64,000 bases of DNA from Campylobacter sp. 19-13652 (lineage in GTDB: Bacteria > Campylobacterota > Campylobacteria > Campylobacterales > Campylobacteraceae). Under the pieces are notes generated by a model. It was not told the origin of the DNA. It worked only from the letters and a program-made list of their open reading frames with translations, and did no database searches. Below are positions 8,970 through 17,297 of the stretch, piece by piece (position 1 is the first letter of the stretch; the number at the start of each line of letters is the position of its first letter). Position numbers and translations under genes: made by a program. Where the stretch lies: assembly GCF_019702925.1 (NCBI RefSeq), contig NZ_AP024713.1, positions 868,001 through 932,000 of the forward strand. The letters run 5' to 3'.

Positions 8970-10546
8970 TGCAAAAATTAAACTTAAAGCTAGTGATTTT
9001 CCTAGCAGCTCTGATTTTAGGAGTGGGGTTTAGTATGCCTAGCTTTTTGCAGACTAAGGCTGGGGCGAAAATATCGCTCGGACTTGATTTACAAGGCGGG
9101 CTACACATGCTTTTAGGCGTGCAAACCGATGAGGCTTTGCGCTCTAAGATAAAATCAATTGCCTCTAGCATTAATTACTACTCAAAAAAAGAGGATATTT
9201 TAATAGACAAGCTTAGAAGTAGTGATGAGAGCGTGAGCTTTGAGCTGCTTGATGGTGATGACGAGCCAAAAATTGAGTCTATGCTAAAAGAGATAAAAGG
9301 GCTAGCAATACATAAAGATGGGCTTAAATATACTATAAATTTAACCGACGAGGAAAAAGTGGCGACTGTGGAGTATGCCATATCTCAAGCGGTGGAGACT
9401 ATTAGAAATCGCCTCGATCAGTTTGGACTTGCTGAACCAACTGTAGCAAAGCAAGGTGGAGGAAATATCCTAGTCGAGCTTCCTGGTATAAAAAGCCAAG
9501 CCGACGAACAGCGTGCACGTGAGCTAATCGCAAAGGCGGCTCATTTGCAGCTTATGGCGCTTGACGAGAAGCGTCAGGATAGGGTTTATGAGCTAAGCGA
9601 AGCCGAGGCTAGTAGCTACGGGGATATAATCTATCCAGATGTAAAAAATCCAAACAGAAAGTACCTGCTTCAGGCAATTCCAGTGCTAGATGGCGCCATG
9701 CTAACAGACGCTAGAGTGGCGTTTTCTCAGCAAAATAATCAGCCTGTGATAAACTTTACCCTAAACTCAGAGGGCGCTAGGATATTTGGCGATTTTACAG
9801 GCTCAAATGTCGGTAAACACCTAGCTATCGTGCTTGATGGCAAGGTTTATAGCGCCCCTGTGATAAATGAGCGTATAGGTGGTGGTAGTGGACAGATAAG
9901 CGGCGGCTTTAGTGTAGATGAGGCTCACGATGTGGCTATTGCACTTAGAAGCGGTGCGTTACTAGCCCCTGTAAAAATGCTAGAACGCCGAAGCATAGGG
10001 CCAAGCTTAGGGGCTGAGAGCATACAAAAAAGCCTAATTGCACTTTGTGGAGCTATGTTTTTGGTTATGGTTTTTATGGTGCTATATTATGGTGTATCTG
10101 GGATTTTTGCAAATATAGCCTTAATCGCAAATATTTTTATAATTATAAGCGTAATGGCGTTTTTTGGGGCGACGCTTACACTGCCAGGCATGGCTGGAGT
10201 TGTGCTTACTATAGGTATGGCAGTTGATGCAAACGTGATAATAAATGAACGAATTCGTGAGCTTTTAAGAGAGGGTGCTAGTATAAAGCAGGCCATAGCC
10301 AGAGGATATGAACACGCCATGACTGCTATAATAGATGCAAATTTTACGACATTTATTACTGTAGCTGTACTTTATGCTTACGGAACTGGGCCTATTAAGG
10401 GCTTTGCGGTAACTATGAGTATAGGCATACTTGCCTCTATGCTTACTGCTATTTTAGGTACTAGGGGGATATTTGATTATTTCTTGCCACGCATTGAAAA
10501 AAGCGCAAATACCTCGTTTTGGTTTGGTTATAAAAGGAGCAAGTGA
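8969..10546 (+). CDS. secD: Protein translocase subunit SecD
   Basis: A 525-residue inner-membrane RND-type protein that, with SecF, uses the proton gradient to complete export through SecYEG. It has an N-terminal helix, a periplasmic P1 region starting with LGLDLQGGLHMLLGV (about residues 37-51), the segment IRNRLDQFGLAEP near 145, and five C-terminal helices. One helix carries the conserved GMAVDANVIINERIRE (about 416-431), which contains the proton-path aspartate. The 3' end overlaps secF by four bases (ATGA). Confidence 0.96.
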   Translation: MQKLNLKLVIFLAALILGVGFSMPSFLQTKAGAKISLGLDLQGGLHMLLGVQTDEALRSKIKSIASSINYYSKKEDILIDKLRSSDESVSFELLDGDDEPKIESMLKEIKGLAIHKDGLKYTINLTDEEKVATVEYAISQAVETIRNRLDQFGLAEPTVAKQGGGNILVELPGIKSQADEQRARELIAKAAHLQLMALDEKRQDRVYELSEAEASSYGDIIYPDVKNPNRKYLLQAIPVLDGAMLTDARVAFSQQNNQPVINFTLNSEGARIFGDFTGSNVGKHLAIVLDGKVYSAPVINERIGGGSGQISGGFSVDEAHDVAIALRSGALLAPVKMLERRSIGPSLGAESIQKSLIALCGAMFLVMVFMVLYYGVSGIFANIALIANIFIIISVMAFFGATLTLPGMAGVVLTIGMAVDANVIINERIRELLREGASIKQAIARGYEHAMTAIIDANFTTFITVAVLYAYGTGPIKGFAVTMSIGILASMLTAILGTRGIFDYFLPRIEKSANTSFWFGYKRSK

Positions 10547-11517
10547 TGCAGATTTTCTCAAAGTCAAAAGTTTATGATTTTATGCGTATTCGCTATGCTT
10601 CGCTTACGCTTTCTGCTGTATTATTTGTAGGCTCTTTGTTTTTGATTGCTACAAAGGGGCTAAATTATGGTATAGACTTTGCTGGTGGCACTTTAATACA
10701 GGTAAAATATAATACTCCTGCACCCCTTGAAAAAATACGCCAAGCTCTTGCAAAAGATGATGTGTTTAAGGGGGCTTTGGTTACTGAGTTTGGCTCAAAT
10801 GAAGAGGTTGTAATACGTTTTTCTGGTAGTAGCTCAAATTTATCCCAAGACGTGGGCGAGGCTGTAGCTAGCCTTCTTAAGGAGACCGGAGAGCCTGAGA
10901 TACGCCGTGTGGATATAGTTGGACCAAAGGTGGGAAACGAGCTTAGAGAAAAAGGCGCAATGGCTCTTATTATCTCCTTTATTGCTGTGCTTTTTTATAT
11001 AGCATGGCGATTTGAGTGGAGATTTGCTCTAGCTACTATAGCGGCTGAGATACATGATATTGTTATAACTATAGGCGCTATTAGCCTTTTTGATATAGAT
11101 GTCAATCTAGATACACTAGCTGCTGTACTTACTGTGCTAGGATATTCGTTAAATGATACTATTATCATTTTTGACCGCATTAGAAGTGGGATTAAAGATA
11201 GTAAAAGCACAGATATCACCACTATAATAAATGAGTCTGTTTCGGCTACTCTTTCTCGTACGCTGTTAACCTCTGGTACAACCATGATGACCGTGCTTGT
11301 GCTATTTTTCTTTGGGGGGGATATGATACACGGATTTTCATTTGTGCTAATGGTGGGTATATTAGCTGGCACGATTAGCTCTATTTATATAGCTTCGCCA
11401 TTTTTGATATGGTTTAAATTTAATGTTGATAAATTTAGAGCCAGCGAAGCTGCTAAGATTAAAGCGAAAAAAGAGCGCGAAAGAGAGCGTGCTATGTATG
11501 AAAAAGGTGTGGTTTAA
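10543..11517 (+). CDS. secF: Protein translocase subunit SecF
   Basis: A 324-residue partner of SecD with six membrane helices. Visible motifs are GIDFAGGTLIQV near residue 44, VGPKVG near 127 and GYSLNDTIIIFDRIR near 199, which carries the conserved Asp of the proton path. Its ATG overlaps the secD stop. A run of seven G residues at 11314-11320 lies inside the coding sequence (FFFGGDM); slippage there would inactivate it, but the tract is short and the gene is important, so this is probably incidental. leuS begins nine bases downstream. Confidence 0.96.
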   Translation: MMQIFSKSKVYDFMRIRYASLTLSAVLFVGSLFLIATKGLNYGIDFAGGTLIQVKYNTPAPLEKIRQALAKDDVFKGALVTEFGSNEEVVIRFSGSSSNLSQDVGEAVASLLKETGEPEIRRVDIVGPKVGNELREKGAMALIISFIAVLFYIAWRFEWRFALATIAAEIHDIVITIGAISLFDIDVNLDTLAAVLTVLGYSLNDTIIIFDRIRSGIKDSKSTDITTIINESVSATLSRTLLTSGTTMMTVLVLFFFGGDMIHGFSFVLMVGILAGTISSIYIASPFLIWFKFNVDKFRASEAAKIKAKKERERERAMYEKGVV

Positions 11518-11526
11518 GGAGTAAAA

Positions 11527-13986
11527 ATGGGCTACGAAGCAAAAAAGATAGAGAAAAAATGGCAAGAGATTTGGAAAAATAATAAAGAATTTGAGCCAAA
11601 AGAGGACTATACTTTACCTAAAAAATATATTTTAAGCATGTTTCCATATCCTAGTGGACGGCTTCATATGGGGCATGTTAGAAATTATAGTATAGGCGAT
11701 GCGTGCGCGAGATTTTACCGTCAGCAGGGCTTTAATGTCCTTCATCCAATCGGCTTTGACAGTTTTGGTATGCCAGCTGAAAATGCCGCCATAAAGCATA
11801 AAATTCACCCGAGAATTTGGACTTATGAAAATATAGATTATATGCTAGGAGAGATGGATTTATTAGGGCTTAGCTTTAGTAAAGAGCGTGTATTAGCCAC
11901 TTCTGATCCGCTTTATACAAAGTGGGAACAGGAGTTTTTTATTAAAATGTATGAGCGCGGATTAGTCTATCAAAAAAGCGCAATAGTAAACTGGTGCGAG
12001 CATGACCAGACCGTCCTAGCCAACGAGCAAGTAGAGGACGGCTGTTGCTGGAGGTGCGGCAATACTGTAATCCAACGCGAAATGCCAGGATATTATCTAA
12101 AGATTACAGATTATGCAGATGAGCTTTTAGAGGGGCTAAAGGAGCTAAGCGGACACTGGCCGCAGCAGGTGCTAACCATGCAAGAAAATTGGATAGGCAA
12201 GAGCAATGGACTTGAGTTTAAATTTAATTTAAGCGAGCAAAGCTGTAGTGCACTTAAGCTTGAAGAAAATAGCGAGCTTTGCTCTTTTAGCGTATTTACT
12301 ACACGTCCAGATACGATTTATGGCGTTAGTTATATAGCTTTGTCGCCAGAACACAGCATTTTAAGGCGTGCTTTAGAGGTTGGATTAATAGACGAAGCTA
12401 CGGCAGAAAAGATAAAGAAAATCCAAAACCAAAGCCCAAAAGAACGCCAAGCAAGCGCTAAAGATGGAGCGTTTTTAAATTTATACGCCACCCATCCGCT
12501 AACTGGCGAAAATGTGCCGATCTGGTTTGCAAATTTCGTCCTAGCTGATTACGGCAGTGGGGCTATTATGGCAGTACCTGCCCATGATGAGAGGGATTAT
12601 GAGTTTGCCAAGGCTTTTGGGCTAGAGATTAAGCCAGTTGTAGCCCCAGAAGTCGGCGAAGCTAGCGAATTTTACGGCGAATACGGCGTGGCTATAAACT
12701 CACCGCTTATTAACGGGCTAAAAACCGAAGCCGCAAAAGAGAAAATTATAAGCGAGTTTGAGCGGCTAAAAATCGGCAAAAGAGTGACAAACTATAAGCT
12801 AAGAGACTGGGGCATCAGCCGTCAGCGATACTGGGGTGCGCCTATACCTATGGTGCATTGTCCGCATTGTGGGCTAGTGCCTGAGAGCGTGGAAAATCTG
12901 CCAGTAGCTCTGCCTGATGATGTAGAAATCACAGGGGAGGGCAATCCGCTAGATAAGCACCCAAGCTGGAAAGAGTGCAAATGCCCAAAATGCGGTAGCG
13001 ACGCCGTGCGCGAGACAGATACTATGGATACCTTTTTTCAAAGCAACTGGTATTACGCCCGCTATGCAAGCGATCCAAAGACATGGGAAAGTGTTGCGCT
13101 TGATAAAAAGAGTATGCAGTACTGGTTGGGCGTAGACCGCTATATCGGTGGCATAGAACATGCTATACTTCACCTGCTTTATTCACGCTTTTTCCATAAG
13201 GTCGCTAGAGATATGGGCTATGTGCCTGGAAATGAGCCGTTTTTAAATTTGCTTACTCAAGGCATGGTGCTAAAAGATGGTGCAAAAATGAGCAAAAGCA
13301 AGGGCAATACCGTAGACCCAGATGAGATAATAAATAAATACGGTGCCGATACCGCACGGCTTTTTATCCTTTTTGCTGCGCCGCCACAAAAGGAGCTTGA
13401 GTGGAATGATAGTGCGGTTGAGGGTGCGTTTAGATTTTTAAACCGCCTTTATGATAGGGCAAGCGTAATTACCCCAACTAAAATTTTGCCACAGATAGAG
13501 CACGCAAGCTTAAGTAAAGAGGAAAAATATGCGCGCTTAAAGGTTTATGAAGCACTTAAAAAGGCAAATGAAGTCTATAGTGAGACCTTTGCTTTTAATA
13601 CCTTAATAGCCGCTTGCATGGAGGCGTTAAACGCTTTAGGCGCTCAGCAAAATGCAGACGTTAGCACGGAGGGCTTTTGGGTGCTTTTAAATTTACTTGA
13701 GCCTATCGTGCCTCATATTGCTTGCGAGCTAAGCGAGGAGCTATTTGGTAGAGCAAACTTTGGTAAGCTTGAGCTTAAGAGCGAAGTCTTTGAGAAAGAT
13801 AGCCTAAATTTAGCCATTACTATTAATGGCAAAAAGCGTGCAGAGTTTGAAGTGGCTTCAAATTTAAGCGAGGATGAGATAATATCTCAGGCAAAAATAG
13901 TGGCTAGTAAGTGGCTAGAAGCAAAAGAGATTATAAAACAAATTTATGTTAAAAATAAACTGGTAAACTTCGTTATAAAAGGATAG
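11527..13986 (+). CDS. leuS: Leucyl-tRNA synthetase
   Basis: Charges tRNA-Leu. The 819-residue class I synthetase has the HIGH-type motif HMGH at residues 47-50, the zinc-type cysteine knuckles CEHDQTV...CCWRCG (about 159-179), the CP1 editing-domain threonine-rich stretch [10 protein letters not shown] near 257, a second cysteine pair near 440-500 and the KMSKS loop (AKMSKSKGN) near 588. Length and order are normal. AAGGAG stands a few bases before the ATG. Genes on both sides are closely packed in the same direction. Confidence 0.97.
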   Translation: MGYEAKKIEKKWQEIWKNNKEFEPKEDYTLPKKYILSMFPYPSGRLHMGHVRNYSIGDACARFYRQQGFNVLHPIGFDSFGMPAENAAIKHKIHPRIWTYENIDYMLGEMDLLGLSFSKERVLATSDPLYTKWEQEFFIKMYERGLVYQKSAIVNWCEHDQTVLANEQVEDGCCWRCGNTVIQREMPGYYLKITDYADELLEGLKELSGHWPQQVLTMQENWIGKSNGLEFKFNLSEQSCSALKLEENSELCSFSVFTTRPDTIYGVSYIALSPEHSILRRALEVGLIDEATAEKIKKIQNQSPKERQASAKDGAFLNLYATHPLTGENVPIWFANFVLADYGSGAIMAVPAHDERDYEFAKAFGLEIKPVVAPEVGEASEFYGEYGVAINSPLINGLKTEAAKEKIISEFERLKIGKRVTNYKLRDWGISRQRYWGAPIPMVHCPHCGLVPESVENLPVALPDDVEITGEGNPLDKHPSWKECKCPKCGSDAVRETDTMDTFFQSNWYYARYASDPKTWESVALDKKSMQYWLGVDRYIGGIEHAILHLLYSRFFHKVARDMGYVPGNEPFLNLLTQGMVLKDGAKMSKSKGNTVDPDEIINKYGADTARLFILFAAPPQKELEWNDSAVEGAFRFLNRLYDRASVITPTKILPQIEHASLSKEEKYARLKVYEALKKANEVYSETFAFNTLIAACMEALNALGAQQNADVSTEGFWVLLNLLEPIVPHIACELSEELFGRANFGKLELKSEVFEKDSLNLAITINGKKRAEFEVASNLSEDEIISQAKIVASKWLEAKEIIKQIYVKNKLVNFVIKG

Positions 13987-13989
13987 GAC

Positions 13990-14517
13990 TTGAGAATTTT
14001 TTTGGCTATATTTTTTGTTTTTATAATGGCAGGTTGTGGCTATCGTCCGATAGCTTCTATCTCAAATGATGTTTTTAATGATAGCGTTTTTGTAAATGTA
14101 AAAATCGACAAAAAAGAGCCAAAAAATAGCGTGTGGATAACCGATGCCGTAAAAGAGGGTATGCTAAGCCGCTTGGGCTTAGCTCTAAGCAATGATGAAA
14201 ATGCCTCTTCAAGGATAGATGTGGCGATAAATTCGCTTGAATACACCTCTTTATCCTATGATGAGTTGGGTTATATTACAGCTTATAAGGTTACTTTAAA
14301 CTTAGGCTTTAAAACCACTCTAAAAGACGGTAGTATAGTGGAGAAAAATACAGTCGGAGAGCATGATTTTTCAGTTTCTAGAAAGATTAAAAATACCAGA
14401 TTTGCCGATAGCGTCATAAGCGATGCAGAGCGTTTTGAGGCTATTAAAGAGGCGTCAAAAGAGGCTTTTGATGAGTACATCTCATATTTGGCAATTATCG
14501 GATTAAAAGGAAAATAA
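13990..14517 (+). CDS. lptE: LPS assembly lipoprotein (LptE-like)
   Basis: A 175-residue outer-membrane lipoprotein with a signal peptide ending in the lipobox IMAGC (Cys about residue 16), followed by GYRPI, as is typical of LptE proteins. LptE plugs the LptD barrel during lipopolysaccharide insertion. The start is TTG 13990, preceded by AAAAGGATAGGAC. It lies three bases after leuS and ends one base before the next ATG. In C. jejuni a lipoprotein gene also follows leuS, which supports the call; sequence similarity within LptE is low, so the symbol is inferred from form and place. Confidence 0.75.
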   Translation: MRIFLAIFFVFIMAGCGYRPIASISNDVFNDSVFVNVKIDKKEPKNSVWITDAVKEGMLSRLGLALSNDENASSRIDVAINSLEYTSLSYDELGYITAYKVTLNLGFKTTLKDGSIVEKNTVGEHDFSVSRKIKNTRFADSVISDAERFEAIKEASKEAFDEYISYLAIIGLKGK

Positions 14518-16095
14518 ATGGCTACAATAGGTGTAAGTCAAATCATAAAAGAGGCTATCGGCGAAATGAAAATAAGGGGGCTTGCCTTTACCCCTGAGAA
14601 TTATTCAGAAGTCTTTAATGAAGTGGCTTCTAAGCGAGGATTTACTACAGAGGAGAGCGCAAAGCTAGCTAGATATATATCTAGACTTAGTGATGATTAT
14701 CGCAAACAAGCCCAAGTAGCTCATATAAAAAGCGTAGAGGAGTTTATAGCTTTTGTAATATCTAGGCTAAATATAAGCACAAATAAGGTCGTCCAAAACC
14801 TTTGCGAGCGTGAAAATCGCATAATAAAATCCTACGATGCTTATGCAAAAAGGCTGCTTCAAGCACTCAGTATACTACACAATCAAAACGCTGAAAAACT
14901 AGCCAAATCAAACATGGCAAATTTAAATAAGAAAGTCGATGAGGGCATGATAGATGCTATGCGTGAGCAGTGGTTTGGCTTTATAAGCGATTATGATGAG
15001 AGTTTTTTAAATTTCTTAAAATATTACGGCGTAAAGAGCTTTGGCGACTTAGCTGCTATGATGAAAGAGCTTGAAGGGTTTTTAAGTGTAAATGACGATA
15101 GCCTTTACATTAATATAGCAAATTTATTATTTACCATGCTTACTCCTGCGCTTTCAAAGGAGCTTGATGAGGAGCTAAAGCAGATTAAAGAGAGGATTAA
15201 AAAAGAACCATCTTGTTTGAACACAGATGAAGTGCAGGAGAGCTTAAGGCGGATTTTTAGTCGCAGGGCTGAGCTTGATAGGGCTGAAATATCCGAAAAA
15301 ATCACCTCTTTAAATGGGCTTTTAGAAAGCATTAATGAAAAAGTAGTTTCTCTTGCAAACAGCTCCCATCAAAGTAATGCAAAAATGCAGGGCATAAAAT
15401 CCGATTTAAATCACATTGATGTTACAGCTGAGGCTTTTGAGGAGATACGAATTAAGCTTATTAATATCGCTGATATGCTAGAGAGCGAGACAAAAGAGCT
15501 TGGCTCTCACATGGATGATAATCAAGTAAGCATATCAAAGCTTCAGCAGCATATAAAAATGCTTGAAGCAGAGCTGGCAGCTGCCAGGGCTGAGAGCAAT
15601 GAGGATTTTTTAACTAAAACAGCCACAAAACGTGCGCTCATGCAAGAGCTTTTAAACATCGAGGAGAGTTATAAGCGCTACGGCACTGATTATTCTTTAT
15701 GCTTTTTAGATATTGACCATTTTAAAAAGATAAATGATACTTACGGACATGACGCAGGCGATGTGATTCTTTCTGCGGTTGCTAAAATTTTTAGGAAATA
15801 CTCCCGTAAAATGGACTTTGTGGGGCGATATGGCGGAGAGGAGTTTATCATACTTTTGCCAAATACAACCCTAAAAGACGCAGTTAAATTTGCTGATAAA
15901 CTACGAAGCATTATAGAGAATTTTAAATTTGTCTACAAAGATGAGCGAATTGATGTCAAGCTAAGCTGCGGAGTGGCGACAAGAAGCGCAAATATAAGTG
16001 ACACCTCTACCTTAGAAAATGCTGACAAAATGCTCTATGCAGCGAAAGAAAATGGTAGAAATCAGGTAATGCCACAGATTATTAGTGGGTTATGA
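14518..16095 (+). CDS. GGDEF-domain diguanylate cyclase
   Basis: A 525-residue protein predicted to make cyclic di-GMP from two GTP. The C-terminal GGDEF domain begins around residue 365. It has DIDHFKKINDTYGHDAGD (metal- and substrate-binding) and the active signature GGEEF near 441, and RKMD five residues before GGEEF is a good RxxD inhibitory site. The N-terminal 360 residues have no membrane segment and no recognised receiver domain. They look mostly helical, and a coiled coil (about 330-365) joins the cyclase domain. The input signal is unknown. The gene sits between lptE and folC and overlaps folC by four bases. Confidence 0.92.
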   Translation: MATIGVSQIIKEAIGEMKIRGLAFTPENYSEVFNEVASKRGFTTEESAKLARYISRLSDDYRKQAQVAHIKSVEEFIAFVISRLNISTNKVVQNLCERENRIIKSYDAYAKRLLQALSILHNQNAEKLAKSNMANLNKKVDEGMIDAMREQWFGFISDYDESFLNFLKYYGVKSFGDLAAMMKELEGFLSVNDDSLYINIANLLFTMLTPALSKELDEELKQIKERIKKEPSCLNTDEVQESLRRIFSRRAELDRAEISEKITSLNGLLESINEKVVSLANSSHQSNAKMQGIKSDLNHIDVTAEAFEEIRIKLINIADMLESETKELGSHMDDNQVSISKLQQHIKMLEAELAAARAESNEDFLTKTATKRALMQELLNIEESYKRYGTDYSLCFLDIDHFKKINDTYGHDAGDVILSAVAKIFRKYSRKMDFVGRYGGEEFIILLPNTTLKDAVKFADKLRSIIENFKFVYKDERIDVKLSCGVATRSANISDTSTLENADKMLYAAKENGRNQVMPQIISGL

Positions 16096-17297
16096 GATTA
16101 GCTGATTTTTTAGCGGCTAAGCCACTGTTTTACCAGCGCATAAACTACGAGCGAATGCCCGCTATGTGGGAAATTTTAAAACAAAAGCTCCCAAATTTTG
16201 AGGTCATTCAGCTAATAGGTACAAATGGCAAAGGTAGCACTGGGCGATTTTTGGCTCAGCTTTTAAAAGGCACTGGCGCAAAAGTAGGGCATTATACAAG
16301 CCCTCATATTTTTAAATTCAACGAACGCTTTTGGCGAGATGGTGCAGTGCTTAGCGATGATGAGCTAGAGCTTGCGCATATAAGGCTTAAGGAGCTAATC
16401 GGCGAGGATTTGGCTAAAGAGGCGAGCTATTTTGAGTATGCTACTATGCTTAGCGCAGTGCTTTTTTCTAGTGTGGATTATTTTGTCTGCGAGGCTGGCA
16501 TGGGTGGAGAGCTTGACGCGACTAGCTGTTTTTCGCGTAGACTTAGCCTTTTTACGCCTATGGGGCTAGATCATATTAGTACGCTGGGCGGTAGTTTGCA
16601 AGAGATTGCAATGACTAAATTTAACGCAATTTCAGCCAACGCTTTAGCAAATGACACAATGGATATAGAGGCTTTAAAAATAGGGCATGAGATAGCTGCA
16701 CACAAAGGCTCATCGCTAAAATTAGCCTCCCAGACGCTTAAAGATAGCGAGCTTGAGGCTATAAATTTATACTCTATAAGGCATGATTTGCCAGACTTTT
16801 TAAAAAGCAATCTAACCCTTGCTGTTGCAGGCTTTAAGGCATTAAAGCCAGAGGTGGATATTGTCAAAAGCTTGCATGATTTAGGTGCACTTGAGCTGGG
16901 CGGCAGAGCGCAGATGATAAGCCAAAATCTCTGCGTAGATGTGGGGCATAATGAGCTTGGCGCGCAAGCCTTGATTAAAAAATTTAAAGATAAAAAAATC
17001 AGGCTTATTTATAATAGTTTTGCCGATAAGGATTATGCTGCTATTTTAAAAATTTTCGCACCATTTTTAAAAGATGTACGCGTGTATGAATATAATAGTA
17101 AAGGTCGCGAGCTTGTGGGGTTTTTGCGCATAAAATCAGAATGCGATATGGCAAAAATAGGGTGCGAAAAATTTAGTAAAATTGACATGCAAAGTATAAA
17201 AAATGGGCTAAAAAGCGATGATTTTACCCTGGTTTTTGGCTCGTTTCATCTGGTGGAGGCATTTTTAAATGAGTTTTACTCAAGCAAGGATTTATGA
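16092..17297 (+). CDS. folC: Dihydrofolate synthase / folylpolyglutamate synthase
   Basis: Adds glutamate to dihydropteroate and to reduced folates in the cytosol. The 401-residue Mur-ligase-fold protein has the ATP-binding GTNGKGST at residues 43-50, a conserved HYTSPHIFKFNER segment near 70-82 and EAGMGGELDATS near 137. Length is usual. It overlaps the diguanylate cyclase gene by four bases and mfd by 29 bases. The C-terminal LVFGSFHLVEAFL near 383 is the family's closing motif. Confidence 0.94.
   Translation: MRLADFLAAKPLFYQRINYERMPAMWEILKQKLPNFEVIQLIGTNGKGSTGRFLAQLLKGTGAKVGHYTSPHIFKFNERFWRDGAVLSDDELELAHIRLKELIGEDLAKEASYFEYATMLSAVLFSSVDYFVCEAGMGGELDATSCFSRRLSLFTPMGLDHISTLGGSLQEIAMTKFNAISANALANDTMDIEALKIGHEIAAHKGSSLKLASQTLKDSELEAINLYSIRHDLPDFLKSNLTLAVAGFKALKPEVDIVKSLHDLGALELGGRAQMISQNLCVDVGHNELGAQALIKKFKDKKIRLIYNSFADKDYAAILKIFAPFLKDVRVYEYNSKGRELVGFLRIKSECDMAKIGCEKFSKIDMQSIKNGLKSDDFTLVFGSFHLVEAFLNEFYSSKDL

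Noticed and set aside
11314-11320. G7 run in secF as a phase-variation site
   Set aside because: Seven G is below the usual slippage range, and secF is too important to be switched off routinely.
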